Below, piece after piece: positions 10,255 through 24,090 of a DNA stretch of 64,000 nt. The notes under the pieces were generated by a model. It made no database searches and had not been told where the DNA came from. It worked only from the letters and a program-made list of their open reading frames with translations. Each line of letters starts with the position of its first letter. The stretch's first letter is position 1. The DNA is from Membranipora membranacea (taxonomy: Eukaryota > Bryozoa > Gymnolaemata > Cheilostomatida > Membraniporidae), in the NCBI GenBank assembly GCA_914767715.1, contig OU612072.1:20398001-20462000 (forward strand), read 5' to 3'. A program made the position numbers and the translations under genes.

Positions 10255-13200
10255 TGTCAAACACTAAATTGATCATGTAATGCTACTGACTGCACTTGCA
10301 GCAGACTCAACACTTGAAACAGAGACGGCCACGGTGACAAGGCACTGCATAACTTTCAGATCCCAGCGAAATTGATTATTTTACATTCTATTCATGCTGG
10401 TGCACAATTTAGTAACGCTTCTCTGTCAATAAACACATCCCTAATATTTTATTTGTAGTTAGAGAGCAGGAATATATAACTTTAGAGTCAGAGCAGGCTC
10501 CTCTTGATGTAATTATTATATGTAACAATATGTAATGTAATATGAATATGAAATATGTATGTAATTTTAATTAAACCAGTCTATGAATTAAACCCATTTT
10601 GGGTTGATTTTGATCAGATTGGAATGCCTGCCTAGCCTACAACTGTGTCGCCATCTCTTTTCCTGATGACGAAAGCTTCATAATGTAAAACAGGAGAGAA
10701 CTCAAGACGATATACCATCTCAAATAGAATGATGAGTAGCTAGGTAGCTATCGCACCGAACAAATCCTGCAAATGAAGAAAAGAAGTGTAATGTTAAGTA
10801 GTGTTGTCCTTTTTTCTGTCAGACAGAAAATAAACCACTGCAATAAAAAGTCATTCACTGTTCGGCCTTGCTTCAGTCAAGGAGTAAAAGAGTTCTTTTA
10901 CACCTTGCTTCAGTTACGCCTCGCCTTGTTAGTATAGCAAGATGGATACTGTTTGAGAATCTTCGGCAAGTCTCTGATAGAGTTCTGTAGCCAATTAACA
11001 ATGCCTAATATACCTGCAGCTAAATTTGAAACGATGTTTTATCAGAGACTATGATTTAATGTCACAGCTGTCAAGCTGTGGTCTCTGCAGTAAACTCTTT
11101 GGTACCACAAGAACAGATGGGATAACTATGTGAACAGTTGAAAGGTTTACAGATTTATAGATTTATTTGTATTCTACTGTTGAAATACTGTTATTTGGCT
11201 AAATATGAGTCAGTGGCATTATCAACCACATTCTAAGTCTGAGCGTACAGTAACCTTCAATATCTCAACTCACTTGCATACAAAATCATTGCAATTCTAC
11301 AACTAAGTGGATAGATCAGTGTCGCCGCGCCGTGAGGAATGCTCTGAATAAGTAAGGAAACTTTCTAGCTTGTACATTCCAGTCTAGAGCATTCGTATGT
11401 TTCTGGTGATAACACAAATTCAAACACAAGTAGATTGATCAGACCTTAGTCTATGAATAACCTGTGTATCCATGTCTGATGGGCATAGCTTGAATTTGGT
11501 TGCAAAACCCTAGAAATAAAATGCACCATGGGCATATCATCCCTGGCTACAAATCTGTCTATTCCTACCCCATTACTTAAGATAACAAGCACACAAAGTA
11601 ATTGTAAATTGTTGAGGGATTAATACTAGCTACGAGCTCGAGTTCAGCTAACAAGGGGCTAAGGCATCTGGAGTTACAAACATGTATAATTTGCCAATGT
11701 CCAGTATCAATACCCCCCCCCCCCCCCAAACAGGGTGACTTAATGTTAGCAAGTACTAAATTAGTGTCGTTCTATTTAAATTCAAGATGCTGAGTAAATG
11801 TTAGCTAGCTTTGAATTTAGCTGTGTGCAAAAAGGTGAGCTTTTGCTCAGGCGATTACTTTTCAAGGGTATAAAATATTGATGCAATTGTTTTCCAGTGT
11901 CTAAAGAACTTGGCATTCTTGGGACCAACATTACCATGTAATCACAGACAAACCCTTAATTATACTGATTTTGCCTTAACAAATCTTTTGCCATGACTTG
12001 TATGAAAGCATCAAATTTGTCATCTTTGCTTCAGGACTTTCCATATCTGAGAATGGAATGTTGAGGAGGTAGCGTCACATAACCGATACGGCGGTAGTTA
12101 TTGAGTACACTTTTCCATGAGATGTTTACTACACCGTTTTCACCTATTGTTGTGTGACAGTTTATTGGTCAACTTAATAAGGCCAACAAACACAATTAAC
12201 ACAGTACCGCTGAGACAAAAAAATCCTTCTGCTGTGCGCTTAGCCTAGTGTCTTCCCATAACGTATGACATATAAAAACACGAAAAATGGCATGTTACCA
12301 ATACTGGGATCGAAACGTTGCACAATGTAAATCTTTCACTAGATGCTCTTAGCTGTGTAAGCTTTTTAGGGAATTCTTTTTTGTTTGAGAGATTGAATTT
12401 ATGAGAAAGACAACTATGAGACATAATGTGCAGAGCGACCATTTATCATGGCCATGACCAACCAGCCCAGTGGCCAGAAAATCTCTGCAATAATCTCATT
12501 ATCCACAACACAATAATATTTGATACGAAAACCCTGATTAATTGCAGAAGGCAATACAACTGATTTAAAAAAGATTGGGTTATGCCTCGGTGTCCTTAAG
12601 ATAGGTTAAGGTACAACCTGGATTGATGTGATACTTACTTTATAGGCATGAAGAGCATGATTGCTCAACCACGGTTACTTTCTCAATTGAGGCCTCCAGA
12701 AGCTAGTTACTCGGCATCTGATCTTCTCGAACATTTGAGGGGACAAGTAATATTCTGGTGTCTGCTATTGCCTTCAAAAGAGGGCAGTAGTATACTGACA
12801 TATAATCCTTGAATTATGCTGAATATCCCATGTAAGGCTGTTTGTAATTAGTCTGTTGAAGTTAGAATCTGTGCTCATTCATAGTTTCCCTGACATTCAA
12901 TATCCTCTCGCAGTGAACTGTATACTATATCTTATCATTCTAAAGATAGAAGAAATTAATAAAGGCAATTAGCAACAAGCCACAAAACATCCACCTAACC
13001 ATCTCCACCTCCATCTAACTAGGTGAGGTGACTCAATGTAAGCTGGCGGGATATTCTGCCTAGCTGTGGTGGGAGCCTATATAAAGTAATTTTGGAGAGT
13101 ATATTTGCTTGAAATAGCAAATCCCCTACCAATAGTGAAATCCTCTAGGGCACGAAGTTTATCGTACACATATTTTCGATGGAACACAAGACGCCGATTA

Positions 13201-14638
13201 GCTTTTTTTTGGTTTTGCCCTGTTGTTTTTGTCAGAGATTTTATGATAACCTACTCCCAGAACTCTTGCAAAATTGAAGTGCGTGATATTCACCTGTGGG
13301 TCAAATAATTCCCAGTCGTTATTCAATATGTTTTAGTGTTGATGGTAGGGAGGCTTACATTGAGAATAAATGAGGCTTGCGTGAGGCTCTCATCATCAGA
13401 ATCACTTGCTCAGAACTATTTGGTTATTCAATTACAAACATTCAGTTCCATATCGCTCACTCAGGATACAAAGCCTACAGCTCCATCTAGCAGTGAGTGG
13501 TTTGTGAACGGGGACACACCTCTTCATTTCACTCAGATAGCATTTTTGGCTATTTATTTGTAATTAGAACACACCTGACCCGTCATTGGGGTGGTTGATG
13601 TACTTGAAATGAAATTGTCAACATCCTTTATTGCTATTCAACGATATGTTATATACATGATCAACAACGTTAATGATATTCTATTCAATTTCGTTTCTGG
13701 TTTTTCTGTTGCTATTTTTTTCTGGCACTGAGTGCAAAATATCTCCAATAAGACGACTTTAGTTGCCAATAGAAGTATTTATTTATACATTGAAATGGTA
13801 CTTACTCTACTGGCAATTCGACGGGAGCATAGTTGCTCTACTGCAGGCACATTCTCAATCTCAGCAAGTTGTTGTTTATTTACTAGCCTATATCTCATCA
13901 TTCATTGCATCAAGCAAATCTTCAAATTCTATCCTGACGTCTGGTTTCCTGCTTGCAGTTGAGGACTGATCGAGCCCTCCGTCTCATTTGCCTGAGGTAT
14001 ACTGATATGTGTGTCTTGCATTTTGTTGGATGTGACAATAGGCTGCTTGCAAATAATAAATCCAGAAATATTGTGCTGCCACACATTCCAGTGGGCAGTA
14101 TCAGCTTCTGCAATTACACTACATTACACTACACTAATTAGGCTACATGTACTACTACAGTTATTTGCGAGAGGGGTTATAGAGAGACATCTCATTAATT
14201 ACCCAGTTACCAGTTGCTGAGTAAACCCAGACTGGTCACAAAGTTGATAATACTCCGTTTAATATTCAGCGTATATTTCATATTGAGTCTATGAGATTCA
14301 ACCATCCTGCACTGTATCAGTTTGATACGCTTGACCGATTTCAATGGCAGGTCTGTCTTATAAGTCTGCTCGCAGGTGCTTATATAGAATTATAATGTAA
14401 TACGTTTTCCTGGTGTAGCTTGCAATAAAATGAATTTTTTATAGAAAAACATTTTGATCCTTGTTCGGCTTTTTCTAACGAGTAGATTGGTATAAATAAA
14501 AAAATAAGGTAAGAGAATTACAGAGGGGGGTAAATGTTTTTCGTTAGATGATAATATATACAAAAATGCAGGAGAGGCAGATAGGAAAATTGTACACAAC
14601 GTGGGGGAGATAAGCCGTAACTCATAAATTACCTTAAA

Positions 14639-14652
14639 CCAGCAGAGGGCAG
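14639..14652 (+). promoter_or_regulatory. CTCF-type insulator core match
   Basis: CCAGCAGAGGGCAG matches every position of the conserved bilaterian CTCF core (CCASYAGRKGGCR). A 13-base degenerate match can occur by chance in 64 kb, and binding is not shown. Confidence 0.35.
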
Positions 14653-17600
14653 TTTCGTTTGGGTGTGGGGTAATGGGAGATTTGTTTCTCTAGCTGTAAA
14701 AAACATACACCTTTCATTCTCTGACATGATCTAACTATAATGAGCACACTTTGCTTGTTTATATAACAACAGGTATCACATTTATGATAAGTGAAGTCAT
14801 CGCGGGTTCAGCTGAAAGACGACTCCTCACATCACTCATTAAAGGTTCACCCAAAGTTTTGCCTTAGTTTAGAACACCCATACGGAAATCTAGGGGCTCT
14901 ATAAATGCTCATTGCCAAAGATTGTTGAAATAATCGTGAAGCGCCGAACATTTAATTCGTCTTCATGGATTTAATAGGGAACCTCGGAAAGTGGCGCCAC
15001 ATCGTGTGCTGCCATTCGACAGTCAACATAATTTAACAGCGATATTGTCACACTGTTACCCATTTCACCTCCCTCTACTATTTATCTTACTATAGATTTT
15101 GCCAAAACGAATTAGTCCTTAAAAAATCGGCCATAATATTTATATAAAAGCGTATTGGGTAGGAGTGTGTAAACATGTTGTTTTAAGAAATAAGTTTGTG
15201 TATGTTGGAATTTTTGGGATTATTTGTATTGAAGCGAGTAAATACTCTGGAGAAAATGGCTACGTCAAATATTTCTAAAGCTAATCACCCCTTAAAATAA
15301 CAGTTTAGGAATTAGCAATTGTTTATTTTGAACACTACTTTGAAAAACTTAACCAGCGATGTAGGTATTGAGTTCTGAATGATGAAATGGAATGGATTCT
15401 CTATTAGCCTGACTTTGGGTCTGTTCGTCTCATCAGCCCCGGAGTTATGTCTCTGTAAGTGATACGACTGAACGTAGTGAGCCTGTAAAAAGACAACTCC
15501 AATAATCTTATCATAGAAAACTTTTAGAAATCTTATGACTTAAATTTCTCTGAGCCTTCCACAAAGGAGTACTTCTTGCTTCCGTGTATCATACTTTCAT
15601 CAATTCTTTGCGGGTCTTCACAGATAAAGAGTTGTATATACTTTAAAGGGCAACCAAAGTTTCAAACAACTTCTCATTGATGGCCATTGATTAATAGCAG
15701 ATTGCACCTTCTGCATGGGGGAAAAGACAAAATATAATTCGGATGATTATTCAGCCAGAATTCTTGTGAAACATTTCTTCCATCGGGCACTCAAACTCAG
15801 CCAAAAGAGAATACCACATAGCAGTTTCCTGTTCCTGTTATTATTTAGCCTGTGCTCTATAATTATTACATCAAAGTCTTGGAACCTCCCCTAAGCTGAA
15901 GTGTTACCCAGCTTAGAGTCAGCAACTACTTTGAGTTTTGCATCGCGTAATGCACAAAGCTGATGCTGCCCAGCACATTATTTCCTACCAATTAATGCAT
16001 TGCTGCGAAACCTTGGTTGCCCTTTAAACTACCTGTTAGATCCCTTCATTATAGAGTAACTACAAATAATTACCCAATTGCAGAGCCTCAAAAAATGTAT
16101 AAAGACAACTTCTAAATAAAATCATTTTAAGTGAAAGATTCCATAAAACTTACAAAAAATATAACTGTAATAAATAGGATATCTGTGAGCTTCACCGAGC
16201 ACCGTGTCGACATGTATTGAGCCATTTTATGATTCTTTATTTTGTGGGATTTTCGCTGATGATCGCTATGTGTAGTTGGTGATGCTTCTTCTACGCTGAA
16301 GTATGATATCTGAGTTTTTTCAAAAAATTAAGTTCCTCTTATGAAATGATTATCTCAAAATGTCAGAGTTGTATGAATGCTGGACCAGTTGGTTTGCCTG
16401 AATGTTCAGTAATAATTTTATCCACACAGCATTACTGTGTTTATATAAGAGCAGAGATTTCTTTACATCACGTATTATTATCAGAAACTACATTATAACA
16501 GGTATGTATTAATTAACACTTCAAAAGGATTCAAATCATGTCCAATCAGCATTCGTAGATTGACGGAATTTTGACATTACAAGGTATAGCCTCAGATCTG
16601 ACACTGTCATTCTGACCAGTGCGGGTGTCAGACAGAACCCCGGGTATGAAATAAAACCAGTGTAAACCATAAAGATGAGCTGATAAAGTTGTAAAAATAG
16701 TTCCGCTGCCAATTATTTATGCTGCCAGCAAATTATCATTCGTACAAAACCATCACATTTCTCAGTTTCCATATAAATCGACACCCCTCCCGACATCAAT
16801 TAGGAAATCGTAGATACTAGGGCAATAAATTCCTATCACTTAGCTGTCAATTCTGACATACCAAACAGGTAGCTTGCTACAAAAATATAAATACAGAATA
16901 CGTAATTCCGCATATTTGAAATAGCCTTATGTCTATATTTACATAAATGAATCACAAGGGAGTAATTAGCTAATCTAAGGAGATATTTTGAGTGAAACTT
17001 CAATTTTGTCATAGCTTCTACTCAAATTAGGGCTGCACAGTTTTTTACCAAACTTCTAAAGCAGTCATTTTACAACATTTAATAACATTTACTAAATACT
17101 GAATAATTACGAAACCGGATCTCCTATAATTCTCAATTCATTATATTTATGGTCCCATGGATTTCACATCGACTTTAGCGGTTATTGAATCATGGAAATA
17201 GCGTTGGTTCCATTTTCGTAGGTATCAGTTTCTGTTTGGGAGTGCATGAATGGACAGCATCAATACCTATGATGTCAGGAGGCCAAAGTTAAATATCCAT
17301 GGCCATCTGACCTTTTTGGAATTTTTTCATCATGGAAGCCGTAAGCAACGATTAGAATTGAGTATGGACACCTGCATTCAAAGCAGGAAATCGATCCACG
17401 GAAATGAATGAAATGAACTCTCCGAGAGTTATCATCAATGGGCTGGTCTGTTGCTCTCATTGAAAATTTCAAGTTTGACAAAAAGGTATGCTAAGTTTGT
17501 GTCAATATAGAACTTAATAAAATGATTTAAAATGAAACATAAATGAATAGCTGCGCAGCTCTACCTTTGTTTTATTAATAAGTTTTGAGAGGAGTGGAGA

Positions 17601-20149
17601 TAATACCCGGACATAATCAGGATATATATGACTAACTCTGCCGGTGTGGTAGAGTACAGAAATGAAACAGGAACAATTGCAGTGTGCTTGGCTCAGATTT
17701 CTTACTCACTCTAAAGTGCAATATGTTGGATTGATGTGCGTTTTATTTATTTTTAGATGTCGACCCCTCTTGGTTGGAAGGTGGCCCGCTTATCTCCCTA
17801 GTATTGACCAGGATACAAAGTTAAATCAGGAAATATCAGACCAGGATGTTACTGTGACTCCTTCTCATTATATAATACTGAGACAGAGGTGATGTTGTAT
17901 TAACCAGACTTATTTTGATATACGCTGACGGAATTGCTGCATTTGACCGATCTGACTGTTATTGTATTTTATAATTAATATTTTTATGTACAGTGAGCAT
18001 CTAAAAAAAAATTTTGCACACACTCACCCAAATTCACAGTCTATTGGCGATGTCTTGGAAGTTGTCCCTCTTTGTTTTAATAAAATATTGACATGGTGAG
18101 CTTATTAATAATAATATCCTCAGACAGCGATGATAAACTCTCACCGAACTAAACCAAACCATGTTCCTGGCTCTAGAACATTCGGATTATGCAGCTGGCT
18201 TCTATTGAAATATGCATTGTTGGACGATGACGAAATTGGCCGCGCCCATAGTCATTCCTGAATCGGTACTTGCCCACCACTGCCTTGGCTAGGTCTTTGC
18301 GGAACGGGACTCAACTTACCGATGGCCAACTATAAATTTGCAATGAAAATATCCCTTCCTTATGAATTAACACAATATACTGAGTTCCGTTAGGTTGGGG
18401 TACATGGATCAGCTCGCAGACTATCGGGCCCGGCAATCATTCTCAATAGCAGATTAATCTCTCTGCGTTTTAAGCTTGTACGGTCTCAGGCCAGGGGAGG
18501 TCACCCTCCCACCCTCCGTTATCAGCCTGTTGTAAATACAAACTTTTGCGTCTGCAGTGCAAATAAAATAGAGCATTTCAATCCTAGATGCTTTGTTTGA
18601 CAGAAACTACTTCAACAGCAGCAATATGATGACGGCATACTTTCTTTCCGGCAGCTCTAAACACAGCATATACAATGTTCAATTGTTACATAGCAGGTTA
18701 TATATATATATTATACATATATCACCTTGCTGTATATTAACGTAGTCAGCAATGCGGTCTGTTGGGTATTGTCTAGCTGTAGTGTCAATCCAGTGTAGAA
18801 TTCTTCAGTATGCTGTCAGCAACCTGCTGTGGAATGTCAGGAATTACCATCGTTACTGATAGTAGCAGAGGGACATATCCATCTACTGTATAACCTCAGT
18901 AACCAGCCTATCTGGAATGGCTATACCCATCAGTTGTTCTAAGAAGTAAAAAAGACGTTTCCCTTTTATTTCATTGTTTAATTCAATTTAATTTAATTTT
19001 AATTTAATTCAAGTTTATAATTAAGCCTCAACCTTGGTTGTTGAGTCGATTGTTTGAGCAAGTAGATGGGGAATAATATTGGCGGTCCAGCGCCTGAGAT
19101 CTTGTAGATGCAGTGGTGTCAGAAAGGTGTTAGACTACAGTTGCTTTCGCTACAAGTCTGCAGACCATCCAAAAAGTCCTTCACTGGAAACAGTGTGTCA
19201 TGGAAATTAACAATCGTGACCTCAAGAGTTTGATTTTGGGATCGTCGATGAGTGCATATTAGTAGATATACAGTACTGACCTACTTCCTTGTCGGAAATT
19301 AGTCCTATTATGAAATATCAATTGTAGCATATAATAAAACACCTGTGTGGCCCAGTCAAACACTATAAGACACAGTGCCTAACACAGGAGTGGCATGCCA
19401 TCTCTACTGTAACAGGGCTGTATTGCTAATATCCCGGATCCCCAGATGATCTTCGATTGAAGTATCGCCTGAAGTTGAGATGTGACTCATCCATGAATTT
19501 TAAATCTCTTTCCAGCTTTTTTATAATCAATTTATTTTCACTCACATTTCTTATCATTGGTATAAAGTTGGGAGAGAATGTTACAATACGCCCCTGCCTC
19601 GGCTGTTATTACATTTCCCTTACTACATTAGGATATGTGTAGAAAATTTTCTAAGCATTCTATTCTGTCAAGCCTAAACAGTGAAATTATTAATAACCAA
19701 GTAAAATATGTATGAATCAAACATTTGACTGCTAGATTTATAAGAACAAAGAGTCCTTCATCGTACTGGATGTATCGCAATCATGTTTGGAATTTGTGAA
19801 ATTCTTTTAGTATCTGCTCTTTTGCTTGAGTATGAAACTTTACGCATTTGTTTAGACAAGTCACACATGTTTGAAGGGCCAAGCTTGCACTATGAATACA
19901 GGGCTGTACTAATGTACCAGTATCTTTCCATTTTAAAACACCAGTACTTGATATCTTTGGGAGTACAGAGTTTGTCAAGGTTTTTCTTTGTGACTGTTAT
20001 CACTTATTTCCTGCTGCTATTCTGGGTTTCTGGGATCATTGCATCATATTACCCCCATACAAACTAATGATGTTGAAATCAAATAATAGTAAAAACACAA
20101 AAGAAGGGAGTTGTCATTGCTAAGCAAGCAGGCTAAATGATGATTAAGT

Positions 20150-20240
20150 GAGGGGAGGGAGGGAGGGAGGGAGGGACGGAGGGAGGGACGGAGGGAGGGA
20201 CGGAGGGAGGGAAGGAGGGAGGGAAGGAGGGAGGGAGCCC
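20150..20240 (+). repeat. GGGA/GGAC microsatellite
   Basis: Tandem GGGA repeats with regularly placed GGAC and GAAG variants. A long open frame across it encodes only Gly/Arg/Glu/Asp repeats and is not a gene. Confidence 0.9.
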
Positions 20241-20812
20241 ACTGATGACTATAACTTCACCTCAGAGCAGCCAGAGCAGCTGGCATGTATGATTGCGGAA
20301 AATGCTGACATGTCAGAATTACACTCAGTTTATTATCTGACAGCTTAATTTTGTGAATTTTTTTTCCCAGCTGAGATCACATTATTTTAGATCACACTTG
20401 TACTGACATCATCTCTACCTTGTTCTACAATGTCGTTCATTGACCCACAATGTGACTACTGTTTTGTTCAAATAGAAATAATCGAGAAGGATCTGGACTA
20501 AAAATAGCGATCCTAAAGAAAGTATCTCCAAATATATACTTCAGAACATCTCAAGAGTCCAATTATTGAGATAAAGAACCTGGCTGCTTTGTAAATACTT
20601 CTCTATGAATCACAAAGTTTATGCATCGTAGATGAGTTTAATGTAACTGATTAACCGAAAGGACTTACTATCTCACAGTCTGGCCACTTTATAATAGTTC
20701 CTGGTACAGAGTGGACTGTGGGTAGTTTTTATAACGAGGCTTAGCTCCATATCCTGTAACGCAACAGCAGAGAGAACTGATATCCGGCTTTAGAATGCAG
20801 TCTTACCTAATT

Positions 20813-20867
20813 GGTTACCCGAGGTGATATCCTGATTTAGATATCACTGTTCATTTCCTCGGGTAAC
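20813..20867. repeat. interrupted palindrome
   Basis: GTTACCCGAGG and CCTCGGGTAAC form a perfect 11-bp outer stem; inside, GATATC and GATATC copies add a second possible pairing. No gene context. Confidence 0.5.
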
Positions 20868-21640
20868 AGAAAAGCCAAGGTGTACAATAAATCATTTTAA
20901 AGACTGTTTCCTTGTGAAAAAACGATTGATGACTGATATTGTAATACCATACTTATGCTATTTAACCCATGCATGCACATAGACTAAAGAAAATGAGCCA
21001 TACCTCTTTGACAGAATATTCTTGATGATCAGCTCAGGACGACCATCTCATCATCAAAAAATACATATAAGTTGATCTGGGAGGGAAATGTCAGGGGGAT
21101 ATATGTTTACTGTTTGTGTAGTTGATGTAAATCTGTACCAGGATACCATGTTTTTGCAGGTATAAAGAAGATGAATTGAGCGATAGAAACCATCACTTCA
21201 ACAAAAAACACATAAAATGATTAGTTTAAAAGTGAGTTTGTGAGAAGAAATGTACTGCTTTCAAATACAAAATATCTCATATCACACTGTTTTGATAACC
21301 ATACAATTCATGAACCTCAGTTACAGAAAACTCTCCTAGTGTATTTTCTCTCTCCATGAAGTTCTGATCTCACAACACTTTTAGTCTTTAAAAGGATTCA
21401 AATTGTCTTCCCCTATCTCATTAAGATTATAGGGAGTTGTCCTCTCAGAGGAAAAGAGGGTATAACTTCTTCAATCTTTTAAATACTCCAATAGAGAGAG
21501 GACGTTGTTGGTATGAAAATAAAGCAAGGTTTCGTCACTCACTGCATCCTGGAGAATGCATGGTGAGGTAGGGGGTGTGCTAACCATTATTTGGATTTCA
21601 ATGTATGTATCCTGGCGATGATTAATCGGATCATAGTTAT

Positions 21641-22870
21641 GATAAGAGCATCAACTTCACATGTCACCGCAGGATAATTATAGCATTGTTGATGTGAGGA
21701 TGCCTTATCAATGCTAAGTTCCCATGGCTGCTATTTAGGAAAAGTCACACTTCTTGTTCTACATGAACTCTTAATATTTCACGACTAAGCGCTAAGTTCA
21801 CCAATCACCTGATAAAGGTACCAGGTGAACATTTCACTTTGTGTTGTTGATTGCTGATGACGCAAGTATCTCTTATCAATATAAATATTGCGAGACGCGG
21901 ATGTTTGTGTTACACATCTGATAATAGCATAGAATTAACCTCTCGCAATACAGTGATGAGTGTGTCTTATCGGTCGAAATGCTGGATGTGTCATGGCAAC
22001 ACACACCGTGTTTTGATTTTTGGGTTTAACGTGCCTATCAATATATCTAACTCCAATATAATGCTTCATCCACTAATGTATTATGAATTGTGTTACATTA
22101 TAAAATGCACTGTTCCTACAATTGAATAGCAGTGGATGAACCCTTGTCACCCGGCTACATAAGGGCCACAGCTATTTTTTGTGGCTGCGCAACAAGCCTA
22201 AAGTTTATGCGAATAAGACCATTAATCCATGCCTTATAAGGGTAGAACAGTAATAATATGATTTGGGATACATTTGGCAAATAATTTGATGGGTTGTTTG
22301 TGTTGCATATGGGACAAAACATGAAGGTCGAGGGTCTAAAATACACAATGATTAGGAACTAATTGTACCCTGAGAGAGTACAACTCTTAGGTTAATATGT
22401 TTCAGTTTGGAGATGAGTTGGAGCATACCTAGATTCAAGCAGTCACTGAGGGTACACTTTAACATTTCTCTTTCATGACCATATTTGAATTTTAAACAAT
22501 GTAACCTGGCAATGAGAACTTGCAGGATATTTATGATAAGATTGCCAAATACGCACTTTGCGGCGGGAGTACTAAATACTGGTGACATAAGAAAGTCTTA
22601 TCAATGCTAAGTGCACGAGACAGTGCCTAATTGAAAGTGATGCTTGTTCCACGTAGGTTCCAAATATTGACCGTTTATGGCTAGATGCTTCAAACATTCG
22701 ATAAGAGAACCTTTCACTGGATATTATTGAATACTGTTGCAAGAGTTCCTCTTATCAATGTTAATATTACAAGGTCAGTAATACAGACAAAGTCACGTCT
22801 CATGGTCTCCCATAATTAAACATACATAACCAGATGCCGACAATTTGCGTCACACAACTGATAAGACCAC
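21641..22870. promoter_or_regulatory. cluster of convergent GATA-site pairs downstream of gene A
   Basis: Four intact pairs of GATAA(G/A) and CTTATC face each other at 21641-21709, 21811-21877, 22535-22602 and 22700-22756, outer spans 57-69 bp. The downstream site is usually followed by AATGTAAATATT- or AATGCTAAGT-like sequence, and TTTCACT plus TGA(C/T)(G/A)(T/C) words recur between the sites. GATA factors bind WGATAR; whether these act on gene A is inference. Confidence 0.45.
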
Positions 22871-23981
22871 CCAATTAACAACTAACCTTGACTTTTTCTT
22901 TGGTTTTTCCTGGTTTTAGGGGTGCGCCAATACCCACATTGTTATTCAGCTCATACTATGCAAGCCACTTCAAGTTCATTGAACAATGCTTATAAACTAC
23001 AAGACGTAAACTCCAATATCCATGAAATTCAGAATAAGTCTAAATCAATTTCTTTTCAAAATGCAATGCCAAAGGGAAAAAATATCTATTGCAATGCTGA
23101 GCCCTAGTCTTGGTAAGAATTTGCTTTTAATTCACTGTGTTAGATGAAGTTCAGAGACTCAGAGCTATTGGTATGTAAAAAAATATCATGCATTACAGTG
23201 ATGAACCAATGGCATCAAGGAGACATAACCTGATAGCAAAATTTTGAGGTGTGACTTCTTTTGGCAAATCAAAAGCTGTAAGCGGAATTCATGACCCGAA
23301 TTAGTCCAAAGCAATCAAGCACCTAAACCATAATAATTATACCCCCATAATATCCACTATATCTTCAGGAAAATGGGGCATCTCAGAATAAGTTGCTTTA
23401 TGGAAACACAGTATCATCCTTCTTGATAGCAAATTTTCTGAAACATCAAATTATCCGAGCCAAAATATATTTCAGGATTGAGTATGATGCCATAGCAACA
23501 GTACCTGACCATAGAGATCACAGGTCCTTATCAAAGCTATGAGGGGGCTCCTGACCACCCTGATGCCCTTTGACATGACACCCTTCGTATACAATGAAAA
23601 ACACTGACAATTATTAATTTTCAATGGTTTTGTTTCCATCAAGTTATGTATTTTGATCGATTATAAAGTAAAACATAGGACACAATTTTCTTTCTACAAC
23701 TTCAAATTTACAGCCAATGTTGCTGTTAAGTTTCTATGCAATTATTTAAGGAATAATAACGTGTCCGAAAAAGAAAGGAACTACGGGTTCTAAGAAGTAA
23801 GTAGGGTAGCACAGCCCCCTGACTAACCTCTGTCACTATTCGCGATTAAATAAATTTTAATCAAGCATCACACAATGAATCAATTGAATCATGAGGTATA
23901 TTTAAGTAGTTTCTGTCATTATAATCTCTACTAAAGGCCCATACTGTGAAGTGGTGCAACATGGTTTAACTCATTACTTTG

Positions 23982-24090
23982 TTAGACACATGAATCTGTT
24001 CTCTTGTCATACTTCTTATTATGGAGACATGAAGAAGCCAGCACCAGCTCAGCGTACGCTCCCGTCTTTGTCTTTGTTGGATAGACCAGC
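23982..24090 (-). CDS. gene A terminal exon
   Basis: It opens after catcttgtag in phase 2 and encodes LVYPTKTKTGAYAELVLASS and a short Cys-containing tail to TAA at 23982-23984. The gene B equivalent (55511-55619) is the same length with 80-90 percent similar residues, which shows that the apparent stop at the end of the previous exon is really a splice donor. No canonical AATAAA is close; an ATTAAA variant lies about 125 bp beyond the stop. Confidence 0.85.

Larger units (their letters stand above)
9883..20147. other. long intergenic region without supportable genes
   Basis: About 10 kb in which no open frame looks coding: all are short, lack splice-site logic and have no recognisable motif. 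Contents worth noting are a 14-bp stem at 10212-10252, a poly-C run near 11712, a TATA-like CTATATAAAG at about 13077, a CTCF-type core at 14639-14652 and AT-rich runs near 18970-19010. Confidence 0.55.

Noticed and set aside
19783-20067. 94-codon plus-strand frame with hydrophobic stretches
   Set aside because: AT-rich low-complexity hydrophobicity with no signal peptide layout, no homology that I recognise and an overlapping frame on the other strand.
20148-20348. Open frame rich in Gly-Gly-Arg-Glu repeats
   Set aside because: It is only the GGGA/GGAC microsatellite read in frame.
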